This document shows, in pieces, positions 35,913-44,890 of a stretch of 64,000 nt of DNA. A program made the translations under genes and the position numbers. Below the pieces are notes generated by a model, which searched no databases, had not been told where the DNA came from, and was given only the letters and a program-made list of their open reading frames with translations. Origin of the DNA: Pseudoalteromonas haloplanktis ATCC 14393 (GTDB taxonomy: Bacteria > Pseudomonadota > Gammaproteobacteria > Enterobacterales > Alteromonadaceae); the NCBI RefSeq assembly GCF_000238355.1, contig NZ_AHCA01000007.1:1-64000 (forward strand), in the 5' to 3' direction. The first letter of the stretch is position 1. Every line of letters starts with the position of its first letter.

Positions 35913-37496
35913 CTAAAATGATTTTTTTACTGCAATACCTAAGCGCTTCGCGAGCCTGACTAAATTAGCTCTATCTACATGCAAAGTGCGGGCGGTGGCG
36001 GCCCAATTAAAATCATGCTGCTCTAGTTGCTGGCTAATTAAATGATGAGTAAACGTGTCGGTGGCCTGCTTGAGTGATAAGTTACGACTATTGACTGGGT
36101 AAGTTAGCACTGGAGCAGAAGTTGTATGGTGCTTTGCTGAATCATGATTAGATAAAGCAGTTAGATTTAAATCACAATGCGCAGGGGTGATCGTGATAAT
36201 AGCCTGCTGCCATTGCGCTTGTTTAGCTTTGAGAGCTGCACGGCTTATGACATGTTCAAGTTCACGCACATTTCCTGGCCAGTCATATTGAGTGAGCAAG
36301 AGTTGTGTTTCGACACTGAGTTTGAGTTGTTTTATTGCCAGTTTGCGAGCGGTTTGTTCAACAAAATAACCGGCTAATAGAATTACATCATTTTCACGCT
36401 CACTCAGTGGTGCAACAATGAGTGGATATACGCTGAGGCGATGATAGAGATCGGCTCTAAAACGACCTTCGGCTACTTCATTCTTTAAATTGCGATTTGT
36501 CGCAGCAATAACTCGCACATCCACGTATTTCACTTCATCTTCGCCTACCGTTTGAATTTCACCACTTTGTAATACGCGCAATAACTTGCTTTGCATAGCA
36601 AGAGGCAGTTCGCCAATTTCGTCTAAAAATAATGTGCCGCCATCAGCGAGTTGAAATTTACCTTGGCGGGCACTTTCTGCTCCAGTAAATGCGCCCTTAG
36701 CATGACCAAAAAACTCACTTTCGGCGAGGTTCTCGGGTAGTGACGCACAATTGAGGTGAATTAGCGGCTTTTCACTACGTTTAGAATGCAGGTGAATGTT
36801 GCGTGCCACCAACTCTTTGCCGACTCCGGTATCACCTTGGATCAGCACGCTAAATTCAGACGCTGCAACCAGTTTTATATCATTTTTAAGGGTTTGCATT
36901 GCAGGGCTTTGACCAATGATTTCCACTCCATCGCGGGTCAGCGCTTCACGGTTTAGCTCTTGCACTAAGGCACTGCTATGTTGTGCATGACTTTGATATT
37001 GCTGCAATTGCAGTGTGGTGTGTAAATGCGCAGCACAAAGCGTGCTCAATTGAGTTAAGTGCTCAAGGCTTAAATTATCAAACGCACTCGCGTTGAGGCT
37101 ATCAAGGGTCAGCACTCCGAGTAAATTTTCATTGTTATCAAATAATGGCATTCCCAAACAAGCGTGTACGGGGATATCCCCAGCTTTAGCACTGAGTAAA
37201 CCATCATACGGATCTGGCATTGGGCAGTCGTGGGCAAATTGTAAAGGGTGTTTAGCATTACAAATAGCCTGTAGGCGCGGATGCTCTTTAATAACAAAGC
37301 GACGGCCTAAGGTATCAGGTGTTAGGCCATCAATTGCGTGTGGTTTTAATACATCCCCTTGTAGGGTCAGTAAGGCAATTGCATCACTTGGGATCAGCTG
37401 TTGAATGCAATCAATAAGCTGCTGAAAAGGTTCAACTTGAGTATTCACTTTAGCAAGCGTAATGGCAGCATTTAATAAGCGTTGATTATTTATCAT
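35913..37496 (-). CDS. norR: Nitric oxide-responsive sigma54 activator NorR
   Basis: A 527-residue three-domain activator. The N-terminal GAF domain senses NO through non-heme iron, and the expected ligands are all present: Arg74, Asp95 and Asp98 in CPMPDPYDGL, Cys113 and Asp132. The AAA+ domain has Walker A GDTGVGKE, the sigma54-contacting GAFTGA loop and DGGTLFLDEIGELP. A Fis-type HTH is at the C-terminus (WAATARTLHVDRANLVRLAKRL). It is divergent from the nnrS-hmp genes, and its binding sites begin directly at its own start codon. Confidence 0.95.
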   Translation of the reverse strand: MINNQRLLNAAITLAKVNTQVEPFQQLIDCIQQLIPSDAIALLTLQGDVLKPHAIDGLTPDTLGRRFVIKEHPRLQAICNAKHPLQFAHDCPMPDPYDGLLSAKAGDIPVHACLGMPLFDNNENLLGVLTLDSLNASAFDNLSLEHLTQLSTLCAAHLHTTLQLQQYQSHAQHSSALVQELNREALTRDGVEIIGQSPAMQTLKNDIKLVAASEFSVLIQGDTGVGKELVARNIHLHSKRSEKPLIHLNCASLPENLAESEFFGHAKGAFTGAESARQGKFQLADGGTLFLDEIGELPLAMQSKLLRVLQSGEIQTVGEDEVKYVDVRVIAATNRNLKNEVAEGRFRADLYHRLSVYPLIVAPLSERENDVILLAGYFVEQTARKLAIKQLKLSVETQLLLTQYDWPGNVRELEHVISRAALKAKQAQWQQAIITITPAHCDLNLTALSNHDSAKHHTTSAPVLTYPVNSRNLSLKQATDTFTHHLISQQLEQHDFNWAATARTLHVDRANLVRLAKRLGIAVKKSF

Positions 37497-37507
37497 GTCA
37501 AAATGAC
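37497..37507. promoter_or_regulatory. NorR box 1
   Basis: GTCAAAATGAC fits GT-N7-AC with the symmetrical core GTCA-N3-TGAC. It touches the norR start codon, so bound NorR may also limit its own expression. Confidence 0.8.
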
Positions 37508-37540
37508 TTAAGTGTGTTTATTTGATTTGTTTAAGGGTGA

Positions 37541-37551
37541 GTCATAATGAC
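37541..37551. promoter_or_regulatory. NorR box 2
   Basis: GTCATAATGAC, a perfect GTCA-N3-TGAC site, centred 44 bases from box 1 and about 65 bases upstream of the sigma54 promoter, typical enhancer geometry. A weaker third half-site (GTCAAGC) is at 37558. Confidence 0.8.
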
Positions 37552-37605
37552 TTTTTTGTCAAGCTTGAATAGTGTAACTGAATGAAAAATATATAATTTA
37601 AATGT

Positions 37606-37621
37606 TGGCTTGGTCTGTGCA
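37606..37621 (+). promoter_or_regulatory. Sigma54 promoter of the nnrS-hmp operon
   Basis: TGGCTTGGTCTGTGCA has the invariant GG and GC exactly 12 bases apart, as in TGGCAC-N5-TTGCA. It lies between the NorR boxes and the first gene at 37660. Confidence 0.75.
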
Positions 37622-37659
37622 GTAGCATTGTTATACATGAATACATAAGTGAGCTTGTT

Positions 37660-37929
37660 ATGTTAATGCCAGCATCTAATAACTATTACGAGGTATCTGT
37701 TGCCACAGATTTCTACTCTACACTGTTAAGTGGCGCAAATATAGCGCTCGCTGTCAGTGCCTTAGTGATGATAGCCACGGTTTTATTGAGCTATCCGCTT
37801 GCTGAGCTACTGAGTATGCAATTACAAATTGTCGCGCATATAGCAACGATTATTGCCGCCACAATTTTAAAAATAAGTTATGTACTGCGCTGCATAGCAC
37901 TTAATGGATTAGGAGAGGAGGTACGTTAA
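37660..37929 (+). CDS. Small membrane protein of the NO-response operon
   Basis: An 89-residue protein with two or three hydrophobic helices (about 22-45 and 50-70). It is the first gene after the sigma54 promoter, and its stop overlaps the nnrS start (TAATG). Not a named family to my knowledge. Position alone suggests a role with NnrS in nitrosative stress. Confidence 0.75.
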   Translation: MLMPASNNYYEVSVATDFYSTLLSGANIALAVSALVMIATVLLSYPLAELLSMQLQIVAHIATIIAATILKISYVLRCIALNGLGEEVR

Positions 37930-39161
37930 TGCGACCAATCAATTTAACCGAGCCCATGCCAGAAAAAGTACGGGTGTACCAAGTGAGCCAATGGCCGTTA
38001 TGGATGTTGGCATTTCGACCCTATTTTTTAGGTGCTGGCTTATTGGCTGTGTTGTCGATTGGCTATTGGTTACTTATTTTAACGGGTCATGCTAGTTGGC
38101 GCCTAACTATACCAGCCACGCTCTGGCATGCTCACGAAATGATGTTTGGTTTTGCAGGTGCTGTTGCGGTGGGGTTTTTGTTAACCGCAGCACAAACCTG
38201 GACCGGGGTTGCGAGTATCAGCGGGAGTAAATTGATGCTACTAACCCTAGTGTGGCTGGCAGCCCGAGCTGCGTTTTTTATTACCGGTACTGGTATTGAA
38301 AACGTTAATTTGTATGCGGTGTTATTACTGCAATTACTGTGGTGGTTAGCAGCAATTACGGCGCTGGCTAACATGTTGCTTAAAGCAAATAACAAAAATA
38401 ACTATCAATTTTTGCCGATTTTAAGCGCCTTGTGTGCGTTAAATATTATCTACTTATGGTTGGCTATTGAGCAGAACATGCTGTTGGCACTTGCTGTTGT
38501 TGATACCGCCGTGTTGGTTATGACGTTGCTGGTAGGTGTGGTTGCGGGGCGAGTGCTGCCCTTTTTTACCGCTCGCGGTTTGGGCTTAGCTGAGCAAGTG
38601 CGTACTGGGCGTTTAGATAAAGTGCTGCTTTACAGCTCGTTATTTGCTGTTGCGCTTTATTTTATCAGCCAGTTATTTATACCGAGTGTTAATCCCGGTT
38701 GGGCATTGGCCGCTGTTGCTGTATTGCATTTAAGTCGCTCATTGTTGTGGTGGAATAATAAAATGCTCAAAGTGCCGTTACTCTGGTCGTTGCACTTTTC
38801 GTACCTAGCGCTTGGGGTTGGTTTGGTGTTGGTTGCACTGAGTTTTTATAGCCCTGTGATCTTATTTAAAGATGCATTACACATGATCACCATAGGTACG
38901 ATTGGCATGATGATTCTAGCCATGATGACTCGCGTATCGCATGGTCATACTGGGCGTCCTTTAACTATTTCACACTTTATGGCTGTGGCGTTTGCTTTAG
39001 TGCTTGTTGCAGCGATTGTTCGTTCGTTATTACCCTTTGTTATTGGGCCACATATAGCGTGGCAGCTTAGCGCTGTGTTGTGGCTGGTGGCATTTTTATT
39101 GTTCTTGATCCATTGTATTCCTATCTTAACGCGGCGTCGTGTTGATGGGCGTCGTGGTTAA
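37929..39161 (+). CDS. nnrS: NnrS family heme-copper membrane protein
   Basis: A 410-residue, roughly twelve-helix membrane protein. Family motifs: FRPYFLGAGLLAVL near the start, ATLWHAHEMMFGFAGAVAVGFLLTA (His ligands) and GRVLPFFTARGL, then IGTIGMMILAMMTRVSHGHTGRPL. NnrS binds heme and copper and protects against NO, notably by limiting dinitrosyl-iron damage to iron-sulfur proteins. Excellent GGAGG before the start. It is the second gene of the NorR-controlled operon. Confidence 0.94.
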   Translation: MRPINLTEPMPEKVRVYQVSQWPLWMLAFRPYFLGAGLLAVLSIGYWLLILTGHASWRLTIPATLWHAHEMMFGFAGAVAVGFLLTAAQTWTGVASISGSKLMLLTLVWLAARAAFFITGTGIENVNLYAVLLLQLLWWLAAITALANMLLKANNKNNYQFLPILSALCALNIIYLWLAIEQNMLLALAVVDTAVLVMTLLVGVVAGRVLPFFTARGLGLAEQVRTGRLDKVLLYSSLFAVALYFISQLFIPSVNPGWALAAVAVLHLSRSLLWWNNKMLKVPLLWSLHFSYLALGVGLVLVALSFYSPVILFKDALHMITIGTIGMMILAMMTRVSHGHTGRPLTISHFMAVAFALVLVAAIVRSLLPFVIGPHIAWQLSAVLWLVAFLLFLIHCIPILTRRRVDGRRG

Positions 39162-39179
39162 TTGATGTTAGGAAGTCGT

Positions 39180-40361
39180 ATGTTATCTGATAAAACCATT
39201 GCAATAGTTAAAAGCACCGTGCCTTTATTGGCAGAGGCGGGCACTGTCGTTACTGAGCATTTTTATAATCGCATGTTTAGCCATAATCCTGAGCTGCAAG
39301 ATATTTTTAATATGGCGAATCAACGCAGTGGCCGTCAGCAATTTGCATTGTTTAATGCATTGGCAGCGTATGCGCAAAATATTGATAATCTGGCCGTGTT
39401 AAAAGAAGCACTAGCACGTATTAATCATAAGCATGCCAGTATGCATATATTGCCTGAGCATTATCCGATTGTTGGCGGGCATTTAATTGGCACGTTAAAA
39501 GAATTGATCCCAGCGCAATTTACACCTGAAGTTGAATATGCGTGGCGTGAAGCGTATGCATTACTGGCTGATATTTGTATCACCGAGGAAGCCGCACTAT
39601 ACGCGCATAGTAAAAATAATCACGGTGGCTGGTCAGGCACACGTCAGTTCATCATTGCGAAGAAACAAGCAGAATCAGAGTTAGTAACCAGTTTTACGTT
39701 AGTACCGGTTGATGGTAAAGCGGTAATAACCCATAAGCCAGGGCAGTATTTAGGCATTAAAGTGAAGCCCACTGATGCGCAATATAGTGAGATACGCCAA
39801 TACTCTATTTCTCAGCAAAGTAATGGTGAAAATTACCGCATTAGCGTGAAAAAAGAGTTAGTGCCAGCTGCGGGGATTGTATCGAATTACTTGCATTCAC
39901 TTGATGAGGGCAGTGTGGTGGAGCTTTATCCACCGGCTGGTGACTTCTTTTTGCGGGCAAATAATAAACCTGTGGTACTAATTTCTGCGGGCGTTGGTCA
40001 AACACCGATGCTGGCAATGCTACAAACGTTATTAAGTGATACAACGAATCAAACGGTTACTTATTTACATGCGTGTGAAAATACCCAGCAACATTCATTT
40101 AGTCAATTTCTTGTGGAGCAAGCCGCGGCGCATACTCGGTTAAATCACTACACTTGGTTTAATCAAGGTGGCGAGGAGGCAGAATTTACTGGGTTGATGA
40201 ATGTCAGCGCTGTTGCTAAGCAGCTACCGCTAGGAGAAGGGGATTTCTATATCTGTGGCCCAACGGGGTTTATGGCGGCAATTAAACAGCAGTTACTCGC
40301 GCTTGATGTTGATGCGGCACGTATCCATTACGAAGTGTTTGGCCCACATCAAGATATTTGA
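39180..40361 (+). CDS. hmp: Flavohemoglobin (nitric oxide dioxygenase)
   Basis: A 393-residue cytoplasmic enzyme oxidising NO to nitrate with NAD(P)H and O2. The globin domain (1-140) has Tyr29, Gln53 and proximal His85 at the same positions as E. coli Hmp. The FAD domain has RQYSIS, and the NAD domain has ISAGVGQTPMLAML and FYICGPTGFM. The start at 39180 is preferred (AGGA six bases before) over 39162. Third gene of the norR-linked operon. Confidence 0.96.
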   Translation: MLSDKTIAIVKSTVPLLAEAGTVVTEHFYNRMFSHNPELQDIFNMANQRSGRQQFALFNALAAYAQNIDNLAVLKEALARINHKHASMHILPEHYPIVGGHLIGTLKELIPAQFTPEVEYAWREAYALLADICITEEAALYAHSKNNHGGWSGTRQFIIAKKQAESELVTSFTLVPVDGKAVITHKPGQYLGIKVKPTDAQYSEIRQYSISQQSNGENYRISVKKELVPAAGIVSNYLHSLDEGSVVELYPPAGDFFLRANNKPVVLISAGVGQTPMLAMLQTLLSDTTNQTVTYLHACENTQQHSFSQFLVEQAAAHTRLNHYTWFNQGGEEAEFTGLMNVSAVAKQLPLGEGDFYICGPTGFMAAIKQQLLALDVDAARIHYEVFGPHQDI

Positions 40362-40369
40362 TTAATCAA

Positions 40370-40400
40370 AACTTCAAGGCGCTAATAGCGCCTTGAAGTT
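40370..40400 (-). terminator. Long perfect hairpin between hmp and endA
   Basis: AACTTCAAGGCGCTA (40370-40384) and TAGCGCCTTGAAGTT (40386-40400) are fully complementary. On the minus strand it is followed by TTTGATT, so it probably terminates endA, whose stop codon is at its edge. On the plus strand the T tract is missing. Confidence 0.65.
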
Positions 40401-41058
40401 AGAGTGCTTTATTGCTTTGTTGTGCTGCTAAAGCTTGATTTTGCCAAGCATTAAACAACTTTTGCTGTTTGTCGGATATTTTTAAACCATAGGTTTTTTG
40501 CATATAAAAGTAGGCATCTGCGATGCGCTTTCGTGCATAAAATGGTGGCTCTACTACTCTTTGTTTAAAGTCGACTTTTACTTGGCAGCGACCATATTGA
40601 TTGGCATCCCCGGTGATCATGCCAAAGCGGTAATTAGAGCGGTCGGCGTTTATCTCGCCAATTGCCGGTGCGAGGTTATTTATATCTGCTTCCATTTTAC
40701 GAAATTGAGCACTGGTTTTAATACAATTTTTTCGGCCGCCATTTTGCCAACATTGTAGCTGGTGACCAAATTCCCACGCTGGAACAATGTGCTCCCATTC
40801 AATACGAGTAGCACGTGCATTTGGTTTACCTGAGCGAGTGACTGCGTTGCGAGGCACATAGCCACATGCAGTTGGATCGGGTACTAGTTTTTTGCCTTGG
40901 CGTTTTATATCACAACCACAGTAAAGGCTAGTGGCGTTTTCTGGTAAGGTTTTTATAAGGTATTTTTTGGCACTTGCAAAGCGAGTAAATTGTTCAGCGT
41001 AGAGGTTAAAACTAAGGCAAGCCAAAACTAGCGCAAGCAGAAAATGCGACATATCCAA
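40399..41058 (-). CDS. endA: Endonuclease I
   Basis: A 219-residue secreted or periplasmic nonspecific DNase of the EndA/Dns family. A signal peptide (SHFLLALVLACLSFNLYA) is followed by YCGCDIKRQGKK, the His-Me finger RIEWEHIVPAWEFG and NNLAPAIGEINADRSNYRFG (metal Asn/Arg). Cysteines at CGC, ACG, CW and NC match the disulfide-bonded family. The start could also be at 41052. Alone, convergent with hmp. Confidence 0.93.
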   Translation of the reverse strand: MDMSHFLLALVLACLSFNLYAEQFTRFASAKKYLIKTLPENATSLYCGCDIKRQGKKLVPDPTACGYVPRNAVTRSGKPNARATRIEWEHIVPAWEFGHQLQCWQNGGRKNCIKTSAQFRKMEADINNLAPAIGEINADRSNYRFGMITGDANQYGRCQVKVDFKQRVVEPPFYARKRIADAYFYMQKTYGLKISDKQQKLFNAWQNQALAAQQSNKAL

Positions 41059-41155
41059 TCACTTTAGTGAACTACAGGAAGCACTATTTTAGAGTGATCA
41101 TTCAAATAGGTAAATCAGGTGAACGGAGTATGTTGATTAAAATACAATGATAAAT

Positions 41156-41185
41156 AGCGCGAGGAAAATTGAAATACCTCGCGCT
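41156..41185 (-). terminator. Hairpin after the PepSY gene
   Basis: AGCGCGAGG (41156-41164) and CCTCGCGCT (41177-41185), followed on the minus strand by ATTTATC. A probable terminator with a weak T tract. Confidence 0.6.
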
Positions 41186-41190
41186 TATGT

Positions 41191-41892
41191 TTAACGAGTG
41201 CGGCGGCGCAAGCGGATATTTTGCAATAATAAAATAATACCGGTTATGCAAAATAATACACTGGTGGCTGAAAAGCTGATCAGTAGAGGGTTGTTAAAGT
41301 CTTCACGTTCATCATAGTCCATAATATGCAGCATCCAGAAAAAATCAAAAATTCGCCAAATTGTGCTGCGAACGGTAATAACTTTGCCACTATCTGCGTG
41401 TAAGTATAATGTGGTACTGAAACTGTCGTCAAAAGTGACTTGCCAAATATTCTTTTTATAACCTACTTCTCTTGGGCCAGTTGATAGTTTAACTGCTTGG
41501 CTGGCTTGCGCATCTATTAGTAGATGCGCTTTCGCATTGGCGATAATTTGTGATTGTGTTGGAGCAACAAAAGGGCGCCCAGTAAGTCCATTAAAGCTGT
41601 GATCACCACTTTGGCCATGCACTGTAATGATTGGTGTTGTTAAAAAGTGCTCATAAGTTATTTGCTGTGGTCGAAGTACTTGGGACACAATGTTATCTAG
41701 CGATGCAGGGTAATCAGCTTGAGTAAATGGGTTATCTAATTGACGTGCAGCTAAGTGCTTTCCGTGTACTTTCTCAAGAGGGATGGCGCTCATCACTAAA
41801 CCACCAAGCAACCATGCAAAAATTTGTAATGCCAATAAGTAACCTAACCATTTGTGGAGTTTGCGCGCATGTTTAAAAATGCGTTTATTCAT
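41191..41892 (-). CDS. PepSY-associated membrane protein
   Basis: A 233-residue protein with an N-terminal basic start (KHARKLHKWLGYLLALQIFAWLLGGLVMS), a periplasmic PepSY-like domain (about 105-180, LYLHADSGKVITVRSTIWRIFD) and a C-terminal TM followed by RLRRRTR. The pair of His residues in HKWLGY and WMLHIMDY resembles the heme or metal-linked PepSY_TM family seen with siderophore reductases. Function is not set by the neighbours. Confidence 0.85.
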   Translation of the reverse strand: MNKRIFKHARKLHKWLGYLLALQIFAWLLGGLVMSAIPLEKVHGKHLAARQLDNPFTQADYPASLDNIVSQVLRPQQITYEHFLTTPIITVHGQSGDHSFNGLTGRPFVAPTQSQIIANAKAHLLIDAQASQAVKLSTGPREVGYKKNIWQVTFDDSFSTTLYLHADSGKVITVRSTIWRIFDFFWMLHIMDYDEREDFNNPLLISFSATSVLFCITGIILLLQNIRLRRRTR

Positions 41893-42055
41893 TACTTCAG
41901 CCTGTTTGTTATTATTAGTGCGCTATTGTATAAATTATAGTGAGTTTGCCAATGTGGCAAATTGTCGCAGATAATAAAATCCACTGTTGATTTGGTATAA
42001 ATGTAAAATTGGGTTAAAGTTTGCGTTGTTATTAACGCAGGGTAAAAATGAAACA

Positions 42056-42436
42056 ATGTCGGAAATTCAATTTTTAAATGTAGATCTAGAGCTGGAATCA
42101 AAGCAAGATATTAGTTTGCTAGTTGCTGACTTAAAAAAGAGTGCTGTGGTTTTGCATTATGATAAAGATGAGTACCGTCAACTTGCACGTATTGAGTCTA
42201 AAGAAGATGTTACCTCGCCAGATAAAGCAATTAACCATTTATGTGAGTTGATTGAGTCGTGCTCGCGTAATGCATTAAAACAGTGGTTATCATGCTCAAG
42301 ACGCACCTTTGATATTGGCTTTGAATCAGGCACTTCGCCAAAATGTTTTAATCAAGCGCTCAGTGCCGATACATTATTGCGTATCTCTGCGATTGGTGCA
42401 GGAATTGAAATTACGATTTATCCGCTGGCAAGCTAG
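42056..42436 (+). CDS. Hypothetical protein
   Basis: A 126-residue acidic alpha/beta protein with no signal peptide. I chose ATG 42056 (MSEIQFLN); the longer ORF start at 41987 adds a strange hydrophobic-basic stretch. The AGGGT upstream is better spaced for an out-of-frame ATG at 42048, so expression may be weak or coupled. Three cysteines in LCELIESC and WLSCS. Its stop overlaps the convergent thioesterase gene by four bases. Not recognised. Confidence 0.6.
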   Translation: MSEIQFLNVDLELESKQDISLLVADLKKSAVVLHYDKDEYRQLARIESKEDVTSPDKAINHLCELIESCSRNALKQWLSCSRRTFDIGFESGTSPKCFNQALSADTLLRISAIGAGIEITIYPLAS

Positions 42437-42876
42437 CCTTTACGCTCTACAACTGCTGCGGTCATTCTTGATACGCAGCATAATTCGCCACGACTATTGG
42501 TGATTTTTACTTCCCATACCGATGTTCGTTTGCCTAAATGCAGCGGTTTTGCAATTGCCGTTAATGTGCCATTACGCGATGCTTTTAAGTGATTAGCGTT
42601 GATCTCTTGGCCAACACAATAAAACTTCGTAAAATCAACTACAAAGTTTGCAGCGTAGCTAGCTACGGTTTCTGCAAGCACCACATTTGCTCCGCCATGT
42701 ACCATGCCCATAGGATTGTGATGAGCTGGAATTGCAGGCATTGTAGCGGCTAAATAATCATCGCCAATTTCACTAATTTCAATCCCCATAGTTTTCATTA
42801 ACGTGCCTTGGCCATTAATGCCTTCATCTAATGCTTTGCACTGCGCTAGGGTGATCGGTTGATACCAAATACTCAT
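42433..42876 (-). CDS. Hotdog-fold acyl-CoA thioesterase (YdiI/EntH type)
   Basis: A 147-residue hotdog thioesterase. The active-site region HHNPMGMVHGGANVVLAET carries the catalytic Glu and the HGG turn, followed by VGQEINANHLKAS, matching YdiI/MenI and EntH. Substrates in this group are 1,4-dihydroxy-2-naphthoyl-CoA or aryl-ACP. No menaquinone genes are adjacent, so the exact substrate is open. Confidence 0.9.
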   Translation of the reverse strand: MSIWYQPITLAQCKALDEGINGQGTLMKTMGIEISEIGDDYLAATMPAIPAHHNPMGMVHGGANVVLAETVASYAANFVVDFTKFYCVGQEINANHLKASRNGTLTAIAKPLHLGKRTSVWEVKITNSRGELCCVSRMTAAVVERKG

Positions 42877-42996
42877 AAATCTGCCTCATTAAATTAGTGA
42901 GTTTTCAGTCTACACTTTTAAACATTTTTCTACAGTTAAGATCATAAAAATAGTTAAAATGTACCTTTATTGTGTATTTGTTAATAGGTTTAAAGC

Positions 42997-43782
42997 ATGA
43001 AGTTAGGAGGACTTGGACTCGGTGCATTATTGTGTGTAAATGTGCTTACTCAGGCGCCAGCTATAGCTGCTACACAGCATCAGCTTGATTTGGGTGTTAC
43101 CGACCTCGCCGGTTTTGATGAGTCATTTTTAGGAGCGCGTTATCGTTATTTTGCTGAAGATCTAGAGCCTCTAACTGGGCCATATGATCTTAAAGCCGAC
43201 TTAAATAGAGTCAATAACTATGCTTTTGGTGGGTTTTCGAACGGTGATTTTAGTTATTTAAATACAGATGCAGCAGTGTATGGCCCCGAGGGGTTAGTTA
43301 TGCAGGGCAGTCTGCAAAGAATCTCCGATGATAACAAGGATTGGCAAGATACAGCTTACTTAGTCAGTGCTGCACTTGGCAAGCAGATGAATGAGCAGCT
43401 ACAACTTGGTTTTAACGCTTATTACAGTCGTGTTGAAAGCAATTGGCGGCAAGAGGTTAAGAATGTTGCAGTAGAGTGGACATATGCGCCCTATGTACGC
43501 TGGACAGATATCAATAAAAATCAAGGTTGGGATTTAGAATTAAAACAATTAGCAGGGCGTTATAAATATGTACGAGGTAAAGCTGTTTACTATGTTAATC
43601 AGGCTTGGTCAGTGGGGTTAATTGCTAATATACGCAATGAAAAGCATCTTAGTGACAACTATGAGTTACAAACACACTATTGGTTTAATCAGCATATAGC
43701 ATTAAAGTTTGGCCTTGGCTCGGCGTTAGATTCTGAGAGTGATTTAAATAGCGTAAGCTTATTATTAACGGCGCGTTTATAG
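42997..43782 (+). CDS. Putative outer-membrane beta-barrel protein
   Basis: A 261-residue protein with a signal peptide (cleavage after PAIAA), rich in aromatic residues alternating as in membrane strands (LGARYRYF, LGFNAYYSRVESNWR, YVRGKAVYYVNQAWSVGLI) and ending LLLTARL, a barrel-like final strand. It resembles the putative porin families of Alteromonadales. The substrate is unknown. It precedes lexA by only 73 bases but is not likely part of the SOS unit, because the LexA boxes lie between. Confidence 0.75.
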   Translation: MKLGGLGLGALLCVNVLTQAPAIAATQHQLDLGVTDLAGFDESFLGARYRYFAEDLEPLTGPYDLKADLNRVNNYAFGGFSNGDFSYLNTDAAVYGPEGLVMQGSLQRISDDNKDWQDTAYLVSAALGKQMNEQLQLGFNAYYSRVESNWRQEVKNVAVEWTYAPYVRWTDINKNQGWDLELKQLAGRYKYVRGKAVYYVNQAWSVGLIANIRNEKHLSDNYELQTHYWFNQHIALKFGLGSALDSESDLNSVSLLLTARL

Positions 43783-43810
43783 TCAATTTATATTTGCGAT
43801 TTTCAGATAA

Positions 43811-43826
43811 CTGTATATACTCACAG
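43811..43826. promoter_or_regulatory. LexA (SOS) box 1
   Basis: CTGTATATACTCACAG is an exact CTGT-N8-ACAG box, identical in its core to box 1 of E. coli lexA. Confidence 0.92.
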
Positions 43827-43835
43827 TTAAATGTA

Positions 43836-43851
43836 CTGTATGGAAAACCAG
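43836..43851. promoter_or_regulatory. LexA (SOS) box 2
   Basis: CTGTATGGAAAACCAG has one mismatch in the second half-site and ends five bases before the lexA start. Two tandem boxes at lexA mirror the E. coli arrangement. Confidence 0.75.
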
Positions 43852-43855
43852 TTGT

Positions 43856-44473
43856 ATGCGCCCATTAACGAATCGCCAAGCTCAAATTCTCGAACTTATT
43901 AAAGTATTTATTAAAGATACCGGTATGCCGCCAACCCGTGCTGAGATTGCGCAAACGTTAGGCTTTAAAAGCGCCAATGCAGCTGAAGAGCATCTAAAAG
44001 CACTGGCTAAAAAAGGTGTTATAAAAATGAAGCCCGGCGCTAGCCGTGGTATTCAATTAGTTGAGGAAGATGAGCCTGAGCAGCTAGGTTTGCCGCTGAT
44101 TGGCCGCGTCGCTGCTGGTGAGCCAATTTTGGCAGAGCAGCATGTTGAGAGTCACTGCCAAGTTGACCCATTATTATTTAAACCTGCTGCCGACTTTTTA
44201 TTACGAGTGCAAGGCATGAGTATGAAAGACATTGGTATTATGGATGGTGATTTACTGGCAGTACATAGCACTCAAGTTGCTGAAAATGGCCAAGTGGTCG
44301 TTGCTCGTGTTGATGATGATGTAACAGTGAAGCGCCTTGAAAAAGCAGGTAAAAAAGTTTTCTTACATGCTGAAAATGATGAATTTGCACCAATTGAAGT
44401 GGATTTGGAGCATGAATCTTTCAATATTGAAGGGCTGGCAGTTGGCGTGATCCGTAACGCTGACTGGATGTAA
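43856..44473 (+). CDS. lexA: LexA repressor
   Basis: A 205-residue SOS repressor. Winged helix at 1-70 ([19 protein letters not shown] ... [17 protein letters not shown]), cleavage site Ala-Gly in GRVAAGEPI, the catalytic Ser in [14 protein letters not shown] and Lys in VTVKRLEK. It autocleaves on contact with activated RecA. Autoregulated by two boxes upstream. Length close to E. coli LexA (202). No sulA-like gene follows. Confidence 0.96.
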   Translation: MRPLTNRQAQILELIKVFIKDTGMPPTRAEIAQTLGFKSANAAEEHLKALAKKGVIKMKPGASRGIQLVEEDEPEQLGLPLIGRVAAGEPILAEQHVESHCQVDPLLFKPAADFLLRVQGMSMKDIGIMDGDLLAVHSTQVAENGQVVVARVDDDVTVKRLEKAGKKVFLHAENDEFAPIEVDLEHESFNIEGLAVGVIRNADWM

Positions 44474-44890
44474 ACCTATTGCGCACCAAATTGGTGAAGT
44501 TTGGTGCTTTGAATTTTTTTTACTTCTTTAGTGGTTAAATTTAATACTTAGCTACGCTTCCCAAGCCCTTGCCAGCTCTACTTTAGGTTACTTTTTGGCT
44601 ACTGCTACATCCCCTCCATTAGAAAATAACGCGCTGATTTTTAGTTGTTATTTATGCACCAAAAGAGAAATTTATTGCCCCTAAAACTTGCTAATTGTTC
44701 GTTTTTTAACTAATTGGTTAATACACTGTGTTAACAACTGTCTTTAAAAGTTGCGAGTTTCTGTAGTAAAAGCACTTTCTGAAGCAGGTTTGATCACCAG
44801 TTACAATAAAAAAATAACGAATTGGCGTGAAATAAAGTAGTGCCGCCTTTTCGCTTTGCGTCTTGCAATAGCATCAAAAGGAGCCGTCAC
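44474..44890. other. Intergenic region lexA-coxB
   Basis: These 417 bases contain the lexA terminator (44483-44520) and the leader of the cox operon. A short palindrome GTGTTAACAAC lies near 44730. I cannot place the cox promoter with confidence and see no small ORF with a ribosome-binding site. Confidence 0.5.
44483..44520 (+). terminator. Terminator of lexA
   Basis: GCACCAAA (44483-44490) pairs with TTTGGTGC (44500-44507), followed by TTTGAATTTTTTTT. Confidence 0.8.

Noticed and set aside
37558..37568. Third NorR box GTCAAGCTTGA
   Set aside because: Lacks the terminal AC of GT-N7-AC; at most a half-site.
40370..40400. Long hairpin read as a mobile-element inverted repeat
   Set aside because: Single hairpin between convergent genes with a U tract toward endA; a terminator explains it.
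42048..42074. Nine-codon out-of-frame mini-ORF before the 126-residue hypothetical gene
   Set aside because: It has the better-spaced AGGGT, but there is no further sign of a leader peptide; noted only as a possible reason for weak expression.
44769..44802. FNR-like TTGATCACC upstream of coxB
   Set aside because: Only one half-site matches TTGAT-N4-ATCAA; the second half is AGTTA.
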